Shown: positions 46,153 through 56,665, numbered from the stretch's first letter. The stretch: DNA of 64,000 nucleotides from Atherinomorus stipes (GCA_023101725.1 JALJCO010009114.1:372001-436000), one strand, 5' to 3'. Program-made: numbers and translations. The notes: generated by a model from the sequence alone, not told the origin.

Positions 46153-47223
46153 CAAGGGGTGGCCAGAGCCCCCCTGAACAAAAAGCTGGCCACCCCTGCA
46201 AAAATATTTTTTCCATTTATATCAGTTTTTATGAACTATTAACATGGTGCAGCACAAATCTTTACAAGCTAATAAAAATAAATGAAATCATTACACTAGA
46301 ACTACCATTTTCTGCCATTGCTGTTTTGCCGTAGTCCCCCGCAGGTCTGTCACTCCTAATTAACTGCCTTTCTTATGAAAATTCATCCAGGAAGGCGCCG
46401 TAGAAACTGTCCCAACCAGTTTCTAATGTTCCTCTCACTTAGCACCTACTTAGCCCGGCCCTCATTGGGCCGACACCACACCACCCCCGTTTAGTTTGCT
46501 CACATTACAACTGGGGCGTCTTCAGCTCTGGTTTTCAGCTCGTGAGGTCGTCATAGTGAAGTTTTGTGAAGTCTTTTGTTTGCGACACGAAAGATTTGTT
46601 GCACACACACAGAAATGCTTAATACATGCAAAAAAATCTTGGCCACTCTTAATAAGTAAAGGTTTTTTGTTTTTTTTTGTTTTTTTTTGGGGGGGGGGGG
46701 GGGGGTTGTTTTTTTGTTTTGTTTTTTTACTTGTAATAAGCAAAAAAAAATTCTGCCAATGGAACAAGTGAAATTTTCTTACATTATTTCTTGAAATAAG
46801 ATGCATTTGTCTTAAAACAAGTTCCTATGTCTCACTGACATGTTTCTTTTTAGGTGATTGTCTTTTTGAGTGTGATGAGATATTTTGATTAGAAATTAGA
46901 AAAATATGCTTGCTAAGATTTGAGTTTTTACTGTGTATTGTTAAAATTAAGGAAGCTTACTGCAGATAATGTCTTACATAGAAGCCCATTCATTCTGCCT
47001 CCTTCACTGCCATTATATGGAAATACGCGGATCTACGACTAATCTAAACAGTGTCCAAAGGAGTCAGAATGATGCAGAAATGTTACTGATGAGTAAATGT
47101 ACATATAAATTCCTAGAAATAAGGTCCAGGTTGAAAGAAACTAAAGTTATCCTTTAATAACCCTTGGCCACCCTGCTATTTTCTCTGCCCACCCCTCAAA
47201 AAAAATTTCGACGGGCGCCCCTG
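46153..47223. mobile_element. hAT-like element with perfect 8-bp TSD and nested debris
   Basis: Flanked by CCGCTTCC on both sides (46145-46152, 47224-47231). Ends CAAGGGGTGGCCAGAG and GGGCGCCCCTG. No transposase frame is visible. The inside holds a 17-G run (46689-46705), a stretch with gcttgctaagatttgagttt near 46910 and, at 46945-47159, part of a family 3 TTAA element. Confidence 0.88.
46945..47159. mobile_element. Right-hand fragment of a family 3 TTAA element
   Basis: Aligns with 52165-52350 and 52751-52795: gcagataatgtctta, gaagccca, gccattatatgga, cgcggatctacgac, gtccaaaggag, gatgagtaaatg, ctagaaataaggtccaggtt and the terminal cctttaa. It lacks a left end. It sits inside the hAT-like element. 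Confidence 0.72.
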
Positions 47224-47231
47224 CCGCTTCC

Positions 47232-49160
47232 ATAGAAAAAGAGCTATTATCCGTGTGCTCCTCTTGTGAATGAGAAGCTCAAAGTTGCAGCGAACAGGAA
47301 GTTTGTGAAGGTATATTACTGCCGACCATATCTGAATTTCCCTTACAGGTTTTATCCAGCTGTAGGGCTGAACACTGCCAGGATAAAAGATAAAGAAAAC
47401 TTAATTTCCTGTGTGGAACTGCCGTAGCTTTATTAAAACGTGGGATTTCAGCTGGAAATAGAAGAAAAAAAACTAAGAAAATTAAACATGCAGGTTTCTA
47501 TGTTACCAGTCCGTGGATACAATGAGCAGTTAATAAGATGTTTGGGATTTCTAGCCTAGATAGCAATTCATAATAGACTCCCACTTTTTTTGTAAGTCTG
47601 AAAAAAAGCCACTCTCCTGACCTGAGATGTTCAAAGAAAGATTTAGAGCCAGTGGAGGAACAATGCATGAGAGAACATAATAATTAGCAGCTCAAATGTC
47701 ACCATCGCAGAGGAGCAAGCAATTTAGCATGCAGACATAATGTCACAGCCTCATTCTATTTGGAACCGAAGCAGAGCGAGAGAAAGATATGATATCCAAG
47801 TATCATCCTCAGAGAGGCAGCCATGGAACAAAACAGTATCTGCAGGGGATGTGACCCCCTGCACGACCCTCCCCGGAGAGGTTCCCCTGCCTCTCTGCCT
47901 CCCAGAGGGCTGCAGTCTGTAGGCATGGCTAAGCTTTGACCGTCCTCAGGGGATCTTAGCCCCCTGCTGCTGCCGTACGAACACTCGCCGCCCTGCGAAG
48001 CAACAATCAGCAAGCAGCTCATTTACAGTCACAGTCACACAAACATCGACTCGATTGCTAAAATATAGAGGATATCATGTTATCGCCATGCGTCTGTGGC
48101 GGCACACTGTGTTCTCCGCTCGATGTGAATCACGTGTTTCAAGCGAGGGCTTAACGTCAGCATGTGTGGCGCGTGTCCTGTGTGAAGGGGAGTGATGCAG
48201 AGTGCTATCTGATAGTACAGCTCAGCAGGCAGCACTTTAGTTTCCAAGCAGTGCTCTCTTAATTCGATTCTCCAAAGGTTTCAGCAAAGATAATGTTTGC
48301 GATGATAAGCTTTTGCATTGTGAGATATGTGCTGTGTGTTGGCGTCTTTGTTGTTTGGGGTAGGTGGAGTAGAGGGGGTCATACACCTTGCCTGGTGAGC
48401 TTGTAATGCTGTTGTCAAGGCCACAGACACCTCCACAGAGCACAGAGGATGAAGGCTGACGCCTCTCTCCCGCCATTTCTAAGCAGATTATTTCTCCTCA
48501 GCATTGAACTCTTCCTGTGTACTCGTTGAGCCGCCGCCCGCGCGCGCATGCAGATAAAAAGCCATGTCAGTCTGGGAAATTCTAAGGAAGGTTAAAATGT
48601 CACAGTCAACGTTAAATGAAAACCTGTTCTGTGTCTGCTGCTGAATCCAGCAGAGGCACTTTGTCACATTAAACCAGAGGCTTGGACATCAGACCACTGC
48701 AGGTTTAGACTATCACACTAACCATCTTTATCACATTAATTGGCTACGGCCATGAATGGCAGCCTCCCTTATTCCCCTCACATATTAAGTAAGCAGCAAC
48801 ACAAGACCTGTAGGGATGGCCATTACATTCGGCCTAAAAATGGGAAGACTTTACCACATTGGATTACAGTCAGTCAGTCAAAAACCTTTTGCATGTTTAT
48901 GGGGAAAATAGATAAGAACAGCACTTAAGTGAATAGATTTTCCAGTGAAGGACCACAAGGAAAGAAATGTCTGTCACAACACTGTGAAATGAAACTGCCT
49001 CTTGAATGTAAGAATAGGGGAGGCGAAATCCTTTCCCAGAGATTGAATGCCACTTATGAGAGATGCTCTTAGAGATATCCAACCAGTATCTATTGTATTT
49101 TATACAAGTAAGTACAAGCTGCCCCTCTACTTTTCCGACCATCATTTGAGAGTCTTCTCA
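47232..49160. other. Unique DNA; candidate conserved non-coding region
   Basis: About 1.9 kb with no recognised repeat. A cgcgcgcgcatgc word lies at about 48537. Frames of 60-90 codons overlap on both strands without family resemblance. Confidence 0.4.
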
Positions 49161-49162
49161 CC

Positions 49163-49715
49163 TTAAAAGACAGAGTCCGGAGTTTTCCCCCTGAAAATAA
49201 ACGCTAGACTTGTGCGAGTGAAATCCTGCTCAATCCGCACAATTGGGCCTCTACTCTCGTGTGGCCGTGGGCTTTGTTTGCAACTCCCCCTCCCCTGACT
49301 GTATTCCCTTTGCTTCGGTGTGTTCAGGAAATTTCTGGATGGAGATTTGCATGTTATCTCCAGCCAATGACGGAGCTAAGGGTGGAGCATTCTGTTGGGA
49401 TAAACTCGTTGACTGGAACAAACTTTTTTTTTTTTTTAAACTTCAACTGGAGCCAACACCAGATTCACTGAAAATTCTCGATAAAAATGGTCGTTGCAGC
49501 GAAGACAAGGCAGCGTTTTGCGGCTAAAAGAGCTTTAGATAACGCACACTCGAAAAACATGGGTTAATATTGGTTTGGCTTTCACCCACTTCCGATCTTT
49601 GAAGGACAGGTTAGGGTCTGAAGAGCAAAGCGGCCATTAGCCCGAGGAGAGGGGCTCTCAGTTTGAATAGTGTTGACAAACAGAAATGGGGGAACACTCC
49701 GGACTCTACCTTTTA
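49163..49715. mobile_element. TTAA-target element, family 2, copy 2
   Basis: Homologous over its length to 31949-32458. Left end TTAAAAGACAGAGTCCGGAG; right end ACTCCGGACTCTACCTTTTA, so one copy of TTAA has decayed to TTTA. Conserved internal words include ccccctgaaaataaacg, atttctggatggagatttgc, ccagccaatgacgga and gcggccattagcccgag. Confidence 0.88.
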
Positions 49716-49771
49716 CTCAAACTCAGAGTGAAAAGCATAAATATAGACTAATCCGACAGGCGTTGTATGTT

Positions 49772-49785
49772 GCGCCATCTTGTGG
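49772..49785 (-). promoter_or_regulatory. CTCF/YY1-like motif inside a repeat arm
   Basis: On the minus strand CCACAAGATGGCGC matches the CTCF core consensus CCASYAGRKGGCRS at 13 of 14 positions; aagatggcgc also resembles a YY1 site. It lies in the inverted-repeat arm, so it may be a transposon-borne motif. Orientation is opposite to the motif at 17618. Confidence 0.3.
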
Positions 49786-50054
49786 CGCCGCCATTGCTTG
49801 GGGAACTAGTCCTAGTTACCTTGTATCTGCCAACATGGAAAGCAGCATGTATATCTGGACATACAACGTTGCACAGTCATCTAATGTAATGAACCTATGT
49901 ATGTTATCTGAAGATCTCAAAGTTATTCTGACATTTTTACATTGGTGTATTAATTAAACTGTTATTCATCTCCTGAAACTGATTTCAATGGCAAGCCACA
50001 CTGAAATATAAAACGTAAATCTAATTATTACTTGTCAAAACTTTGACATTATAA

Positions 50055-50099
50055 TTGCCTTGAAAAGGGGTCCCTGCAGAAAAAGTTTGGGAACCACTG
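50055..50099 (-). mobile_element. hAT (Charlie-like) terminal fragment
   Basis: Read on the minus strand: CAGTGGTTCCCAAACTTTTT then CTGCAGGGACCCCTTTTCAA, a typical end of vertebrate Charlie-group hAT elements. No partner end was found. Confidence 0.6.
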
Positions 50100-50505
50100 A
50101 GCTAGCATAATATGCGGTGCGTCATTTTCGGGAGCATAGATACGTAAAATAAAGTGTCAGATTAATGAGTGTTTACCCAAATTTACAGAGTTTTTGTTGT
50201 TGGGGATAAACCCAGTGTTTTCTTTGCCGTGGCAGCAAGTTATTCCTCCTCAGCTCTGCATGTCCAATATTCCTCCCAGATACGAACATCAGTGGACTGA
50301 GCAGCACCACTTCTGTCACAGACAGCAGAAATCATCCATTGCATTTTACCCTATTGAAAAAATGGTGTAACAATACAACATCGGGAAAGGTTGCTTTAAG
50401 AAAATAGTTCAATTCTCATCTGTTGTAATTACACATCTACAGATATGTTCCCTAAGCAATGGCGGCAGGTCTGCTTGCAGCATTTGGCCGGATTAGTCTA
50501 CAGCT

Positions 50506-51010
50506 AGCCTCTGTAAAGTACCTCAGGTAAATTTAATCAGAAAAGAGAAACACAAAGAAAAGTTGTAAATCGCTTCAGAGTAAAATAGCTCTCATTAAAA
50601 AGTCATGTGTTTAGCTGTAAAATGAAAAGCTGTGATGCAATATTTAGTTCTTAAAAACCTACAGATAGTTCGAAGCGAGGCTGTCCCTGGATGGAGAAGT
50701 TTTGGTAACACTTCCTTCTACTTTGTCAGGAGTTATTTATTTATTTATAACAAGCTTATTGAATTGTTCAAATGGTTTCTTCACACATCCTTGACCTTTT
50801 GGGTATTATATAGCCAGAGATGTGACTCTTGCATGCTCCAGCGGTTAAAGCGACCGGGGCTGGTACATCTATGCTCCCTGCACGTCTCCATGCTGAGGCC
50901 CCAAGGCAGCAGTGTTGGCACCAAATTGACAAAGCAACTAGATGTGACAGGGGGGAGTGATAAAATTGCATTTTGTAAGATCAGTGTTTTCCCCTCTTCA
51001 CTTGTCTCTC
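50506..51010. other. Unique DNA, nothing recognised
   Basis: A plus-strand frame of 135 codons (50632-51039) crosses this stretch but has no recognised domain and runs into the dispersed repeat at 51018. Confidence 0.4.
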
Positions 51011-51017
51011 AGAACCT

Positions 51018-51136
51018 CAAAAAAAGAGAAAGAAATTAGATCATTGCTCAATTTACAGCAATATGATTGATCTTGGACTGGACTCACGTTATCCACTGGT
51101 AGAGATACAATGGACGGGATGAAACTGGAGCCTCTG
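51018..51136 (+). repeat. 119-bp near-identical repeat, copy 1
   Basis: Nearly identical to 54503-54622: both run from aaaaaaagagaaagaaatta through gatcattgctcaatttacag, gatcttggactggactcacg and agagatac(a/g)atggacgg to actggagcctc. Only about two differences are visible. Confidence 0.92.
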
Positions 51137-51720
51137 GGGACAGAATGTGTGGGTCTGACGTGCTCATAGCCACTGCACAGCAATGCAATTTCTGTCTTGT
51201 TTTTGAGAGAATTCACATCATCTTTATGACTCTGTGACTGTAACGTGTGTCATCAGAGTTTATGCTTTTATCTGTTTCTGTTCAGGCAATTTCTTGCTTT
51301 CAGGTGCAATATTTCCCTCTTTTTCAGGTGATGACTACAGCATAGCAACACCGAGAGCAGGGAGCACAATCATTTTTAAAGAGACTGAAATGTTTGCTGT
51401 CGGCATCAGATGGGTGCATAATCTGTACAGCAGTCATGTGGTGTGCCACACCGCAGTTGTGGATGCATTCATTACAGAGGAATAATTATTGCTTTTTGGA
51501 GAAAAGCCTATAAAACCCCAATGGCTTTGCAGGGATTCATTGCTTTTTTTTTTTTGCAGGACACTGGCTCCTATAGGACATCTTTTTTGATTGCACAAGA
51601 GATACAGCCCTTTGGCCAAAGATGAAATTTATCAATGCCCCTGTTACTCCCTCCCATTCCTGATTTCTGGGGAGCTAGAAAGGGTCTGTGAGGCATGAAG
51701 CCCTTTCTGAATACGAGGTC
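51137..51720. other. Unique DNA, nothing recognised
   Basis: No recognised gene or repeat. Confidence 0.45.
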
Positions 51721-51722
51721 AC

Positions 51723-52795
51723 TTAAAGGGGAAGTTTTTTTTGGTTTTTTTTTTTCAATCTGGACCTATTTTCTAGCATGAAATACATTCATTTACTCAC
51801 CCAAACAGTTTTCGGGCAACTTGAATTCTTTAGATATTGAGATCCCCTCGAGATCAGCGTATGTCCAATATAATGGAAGTGATGCAGGCAACCGGGCATA
51901 GCCTCTAAATAAGGCATTACCTGCCAAAAACTCCTTCATTTCACCAATGTTTTGTTACCAAACATTAGTTGGACCCCCCCCATGAGCTGGAAGCTTTTTT
52001 GTGGCGATTCCTCCTTATTAACAGACATTTTTATTGCGCCGGGTTTGATGACGTTATGGTGTCGCATAATAGTGACAAGTAAATGTCTGGAAATAAGGAA
52101 AAATCACCACAAAAAAGCCGCTTCGAGCTCACAGGGGGGATCCACTAATGTTTGGTAACAAAACATTGGTGAAATGAAGGAGTTTGTGGCAGATAATGCC
52201 TTATTTAGAGGCTGCGTGAGGTTGCCCCATCACTTCCATTATATTGGACATGCGCTGATCTGGAGTGGATCTAAATATCTCCCAAAGGAATTAAAGTTGC
52301 ACAAAAACTGTCTGGGTGAGTAAATGAATATATTTCATACTAGAAAATAACTGCACGGTGGTGGTGGTGTGGTGGTTAGCACCGCAGCCTCACAGTAAGA
52401 AGGTCACTGGTTCAATTCCCGGCTGGGGAGGGGGTTTGAACAATTCCAACTGTGGCCTTCCTGTGTGGAGTTTGCATGTTCTCCCCGTGTATGCGTGGGT
52501 TCTCTCCGGGTACTCCAGCTTCCTCCCACCATCCAAAGACATGCATGCTAGGTTAATTGGTCACTCTAAATTGCCCCTAGGAATGAATGTGAGCGTGAAT
52601 GGTTGTCTGTCTCTCTGTGTTGGCCCTGCGACAGACTGGCGACCTGTCCAGGGTGTACCCCGCCTCTCGCCTGATAATAGCTGGGATAGGCTCCAGCAAC
52701 CCCCGCGACCCTGAACTGGATAAGCGGTACAGAAAATGACTGACTGACTGACTAGAAAATAAGTCCGGGTTGAAAAAAAAAAACTTCCCCTTTAA
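51723..52795. mobile_element. Palindromic TTAA-target element, family 3
   Basis: TTAA at both ends (51723-51726, 52792-52795) with ends AGGGGAAGTTTTTTTTGG and AAAAAAACTTCCCCT. Almost the whole element is an inverted repeat: arms of about 300 bp pair across a short centre near 52030-52080 (for example gaaatgaaggagtttgtggc with its complement). No coding capacity. The right arm is interrupted by a SINE-like unit (52351-52750). Confidence 0.9.
52351..52750 (+). mobile_element. tRNA-derived SINE-like unit with 12-bp TSD
   Basis: Inserted in the right arm of the family 3 TTAA element and flanked by perfect ACTAGAAAATAA repeats (52339-52350, 52751-52762). The left arm of the host element shows the uninterrupted version. 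A-box-like GGTGGTTAGCAC (52371-52382) and a B box GGTTCAATTCC (52409-52419) give a pol III promoter. The body includes gtggagtttgcatgttctcc, gggttctctccgggtactcc and gacctgtccagggtgtaccc. It ends ggataagcggtacagaaaat plus (GACT)n. The ggataagcgg...aaaatg ending with short tandem tail is shared with RTE/Rex3-type LINEs of fish, the likely mobilising partner. Confidence 0.88.
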
Positions 52796-52799
52796 GCTC

Positions 52800-53850
52800 A
52801 GACCACAGATACAGTGGCCTGGGGTTCATATGGGTGCACACCCACCGTCAGCAGCACAGGATGAAATATATGTGAAAACCCTGCCCCACACAGCTTTGGA
52901 AAACTGACACCCAAGTTTTTTCGTCTCACAAACCATCTTGCAATTTCCCTAATAAGAAGCTGCACTGGCACTTAAAAGGTGCCATGTTTTTTTACATTGC
53001 TTTAATGCGTAATGATGTAAAAGGGCAAGAACCTCCTGCCTTCACTGATGAATTCTGGCATAGTCTGATCATGTAAATTATCTGTTCTTTATGCAAATTC
53101 ACATGCACTTAATAGCTGCTGATTGCTGTGCCATTACTGATTGTTGGTGTTGAACATGATCACAGTAAAATATTGCCGAGTGCATTTATTTTCTACCACA
53201 ACTATGTCTGAACAATCACATACCAGGGCAATTGCTTTCATATCATGAGCCCTAATAAAAAAGAGTAATGTGGTGAATATGATGTCCACACACTCGCCTG
53301 GCTCCAAGATAAAGAACAAAGCCATTTCCCTTTGCAGTCACATTTTCCATGACTGTGAGCATGCATGAGAAGGATGAAGTAGCATTTGGCTGCTCAATTA
53401 ATTTTAAAGGTTTTTACACTATTAAGCACAATTTATCCAGCAGCTATGACATCCTCCCTTTTCCTTTTTTTTCCCTTTTGATTTGTCTTTTTACTCGTTT
53501 TTTGTGCACTTGCAAAATTCTACTTAAATCTGCGCATTAAAATTCAGCTTGCAAGGGTCATGTTATTTCTTTAGTGGAGTCTGTTTATATCGGAGCAAAA
53601 CTACTGTATATTCTCCAGCGAGTCCTCAGACAATTCCACGGTATGGCCAGAGGTGCCTGTTCATTGTTTGCTCACTTGTTTATATTTAAAATGACATTTT
53701 AAGGGACTGAATTTCATAAAACTTGGTGCAGAAACAGAAAAGGGACAAGGTAAGAAGTTTGGAGGATGAGCTCTCCGAGCCAAATGGGCAGATGTTATCA
53801 ATCCTGCTTTAATAGTTTGCTAATAAGCATGAGAGGTGTAATTTTTTTCT
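52800..53850. other. Unique AT-rich DNA; candidate conserved non-coding region
   Basis: About 1 kb with no recognised repeats, containing tttatgcaaattcac (octamer at 53091-53098), tgtaaattatc and ttagtttgctaataagcatg-like words. No exon supported. Confidence 0.4.
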
Positions 53851-53854
53851 TTCT

Positions 53855-54468
53855 TTAAAGTTGTACTTCCATGGTCATTTAATTAATATTTCTGTGTTCT
53901 CCATTATTATTGAATACATTCTGCATCGTTTCTGTTTAAAAAAAACCTTCTGGTTGCTTTGCATCCAGCTGTATTTGTATACTAGAAGAGAGGCTTGTGG
54001 TCCAACGGCAGGCTTTTCCGGGTCCTTCTCATGAATTTCCGTCTGATTGGCTGCCTCCCATCAGTGTATGAAGGAAGCTCCGCCCTCCGCTCTTATTTCG
54101 CTACAGACAGGAAATAGAGCCGACAAACAAGTTTGTTCCGCCATGCTAACAAACAGTTAGCTAATTAGCTTCTCAACTCCGAAGCTACAGTCGTGCCGTC
54201 TTTACTTCTAGTGTATAGTGGAGGGTTACCTGCCTTCCAATGGACAGATAGAAACCCCACGTGGGATACGCTATTTGCAATGTGACGTAGGAGTGCGAAG
54301 CTGTTCCCGATTCGCTCTTTTCTTCGTATTGTTTCTCTGATGAGAAAGCACAGCCGACTGGGGGCAACGCAACGCTAGCAAGTCAGCATGTGTAAGTAAA
54401 CAAGGGGAAACCCTCCGTATTTCAGAAGGAGCAAGTTAAACGGGTTTTTAGTGGAAGGAGGCCTTTAA
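53855..54468. mobile_element. Probable TTAA-target element, family 4
   Basis: TTAA at both ends (53855-53858, 54465-54468). The left end TTAAAGTTGTACTTCCA and the right end, reverse-complemented, TTAAAGGCCTCCTTCCAC agree at most positions. The interior is moderately GC-rich and non-coding. There is only one copy here, so the call rests on the termini. Confidence 0.55.
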
Positions 54469-54502
54469 GAGCAAATGTTTACTTCCAAAAATCAAATGAA
54501 AC

Positions 54503-54622
54503 AAAAAAAGAGAAAGAAATTAGATCATTGCTCAATTTACAGCAATATGATTGATCTTGGACTGGACTCACGTTATCCACTGGTAGAGATACGATGGACG
54601 GGGATGAAACTGGAGCCTCGTG
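54503..54622 (+). repeat. 119-bp near-identical repeat, copy 2
   Basis: See 51018-51136. This copy runs directly into the RTE-type LINE: from ctggagcctc onward the sequence changes to LINE coding DNA. Confidence 0.92.
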
Positions 54623-56665
54623 AGGGTCTGCTGGGAACGTCTGGCTGAGTCCCCTGTCAGGGAGAGCTTTAACTCCCACCTCTGGGAGAGCTTCACCCAT
54701 GTTCCGAGGGAGGTGGGGGACATTGAGTCGGAATGGGCTTTGTTCCGCACCTCTATTGCTGAGGCTGCTAGTTGGAGCTGTGGCCTTTAGGTTGTCAGTG
54801 CCTGTCGTGGCGGTAACCCCCGAACTCGCTGGTGGACACCAGCGGTGAGGGATGCCGTCAAGCTGAAGAAGGACCGGGCCTTCCTGGCCTGTGGGACTCC
54901 TGAGGCAGCTGACAGGTATCGGCGGGCAAAGCGGAGCACGGCTCTGGCGGTCGCTGAGGCAAAAACTCAGACATGGGAGGAGTTTGGTGAAGCTATGGAG
55001 AATGACTTCCGGACGCCTTCGAGGCGTTTCTGGTCCACCATCCAGCGGCCCAGGAAGGGGAAGCAGTGCACCATCAACACTGTGTGCAGTGGGGATGGTG
55101 GGCTGCTGACCTCGACTCGGGAAGTCGTGGGTCGGTGAAAGGAATACTTCAAAGACCTCCTCAACCCTGCCAACACGCCTTCCGAGGAGGAAACAGAGTT
55201 TGGGGACTCAGGGTGGACTCTTCCGTCACCGGGGCTGAGGTCGCCGAGGTAGTCAAAAAGCTCCTCGGTGGCCGGGCCCCTGGGGTAGATGAGATCCGCC
55301 CAGAGTTTCTTAACGCTCTGGACGCTGTGGGGCTGTCTTGGCTGACGCGCCACTGCAGCATCGCGTGGACATCTGGGGGAGTACCTCTGGACTGGCAGAC
55401 CGGGGTGGTGGTCCCCCTTTTCAAAAAGGGGGATCGGAGGTTGTGTTCCAACTTCAGGGGGATCGCACTTCTCAGCCTCCCTGGTAAAGTCTATTAAGGG
55501 GTCCTGGAGAGGAGGGTCCGTCAGATAGTCGAACCTCGGATTGAGGAGGAGCAGTGTGGTTTTCGTCCTGGTTGTGGAACAGTGGACCAGCTCTACACCC
55601 TCTTCAGGATCCTGGAGGGGGTATGGGAGTTCGCCCAACCAGTCTACATGTGCTTTGTGTGCTTGGAGAAGGCGTTCGATCGTGTCCCCCGGGTTTCCTG
55701 TAGGGGGTGCTCCGGGAGTACGGGGTGCCGGACCCCCTTGTTCAAGCTGTCCGGTCCCTATATGATCGTGCCAGAGCTAGGGCCGCATTTCGGGCTGTAG
55801 GTCGAATCCATTCCCGGTGAGAGTTGGACTCCGCCAGGGTTGCCTTTTGAAACCGATCCTGTTCATAACCTTTATGGACCGGATTTCTAGGTGCAGCCGA
55901 GGTGTTGAGGGGATCCGGTTTGGTGGCCTCAGGATCGAGTCTCTGCTGTTCACAGATGATGTGGTTCTGTTGGCATCATCGGGCCATGATCTCCAGCTCT
56001 CGCTGGAGCGATTTGCAGCTGAGTGTGAAGCGGCCGGGATGAAAATCAGCACCTCCAAATCAGAGACCGTGGTCCTCGCCCGGAAAGGGGTGGAGTGTCC
56101 TCTCTGGGTCAGGAGTGAGGTCCTGCCCCAGGTGCAGGAATTCAAGTATCTCGGGGTCTTGTTCACAAGTGAGTGAAAAATGGAGCGGGAGATGGACAGA
56201 CGGATCGGTGCGGCGTCTGCAATGATGCAGACTCTGCATCGGTCCATTGTGTTGAAGAAGGAGCTGAGCCAGAAGGCGAAGCTCTCGATTTACCGGTCCA
56301 TCTACGTTCCTACCCTCACCTATGGCCATGAGCTGTGGGTCATGACCGAAAGAACGAGATCGCGGGTACAAGCGGCCGAAATGAGTTTCCTCCGCAGGGT
56401 GGCTGGGCTCTCCCTTAGAGATAGGGTGAGGAGCTCGGTCATCCGGGAGGGGCTCAAAGTAGAGCCGCTGCTCCTCCGTATAGAGAGGAGCCAGATGAGG
56501 AGGCTCGGGCATCTGATCAGGATGCCTTCTGGACGCCTCCCTGGTGAGGTGTTCCAGGCACGTCCCATCTGGACAAGACCCCGGGGGAGACCCAGGACAC
56601 GCTGGAGGGACATCATCTCCCGGCTGGCCTGGGAACGCCTCGGGATCCCCCCGGATCCCTGAGCC
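54612..56665 (+). mobile_element. RTE/Rex3-type LINE, 5'- and 3'-truncated
   Basis: About 2.05 kb of plus-strand LINE DNA, clearly GC-richer than its surroundings. It lacks the endonuclease at the 5' side and the tail at the 3' side. The left junction is with the 119-bp repeat; the right junction at about 56665 (cctgagc) is with the interior of a family 1 TTAA arm. The lack of heavy decay suggests this is the youngest LINE in the window. Confidence 0.88.
54617..56662 (+). pseudogene. RTE/Rex3-type LINE reverse transcriptase pseudogene
   Basis: The first frame reads VRESFNSHLWESFTHVPREV, then (54845-55138) AVKLKKDRAFLACGTPEAAD, broken by TGA for Trp at 55136. Frame 1 from about 55210 has GRAPGVDEIRPEFL and VVPLFKKGDRRLCSNFRGI (fingers), a TAA at 55495, then EEEQCGFRPGCGTVDQLYTL and motif A as MCFVCLEKAFDRVPR, where the catalytic Asp is Cys (55660-55662). 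After another frameshift, 55817-56176 has RQGCLLKPILF (motif B) and FTDDVVLLASSG (motif C, both Asp kept). A TGA at 56174 precedes MEREMDRRIGAAS, AKLSIYRSIYVPTLTYGHEL and the C-terminal PRGRPRTRWRD. At least three stops and two frameshifts: inactive. Clade RTE/Rex3-like is my best reading. Confidence 0.88.

Larger units (their letters stand above)
49743..50505. repeat. Inverted repeat, about 65-bp arms
   Basis: tagactaatccg...gccgccattgcttggggaac (49745-49806) recurs as its reverse complement at about 50448-50505 (gttccctaagcaatggcggc...cggattagtcta). The arms differ by short gaps and enclose about 640 bp, including a hAT-like end at 50060-50099. Confidence 0.7.

Noticed and set aside
50632..51039. 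Plus-strand frame of 135 codons
   Set aside because: No recognisable domain and it runs into a dispersed repeat.
54967..55638. Minus-strand 223-codon frame, the longest in the window
   Set aside because: It is the antisense shadow of the RTE-type reverse transcriptase, whose motifs are clear on the plus strand.
55777..56512. Minus-strand frames of 150-156 codons
   Set aside because: Antisense shadows of the same LINE coding region (motif C and C-terminal part on the plus strand).
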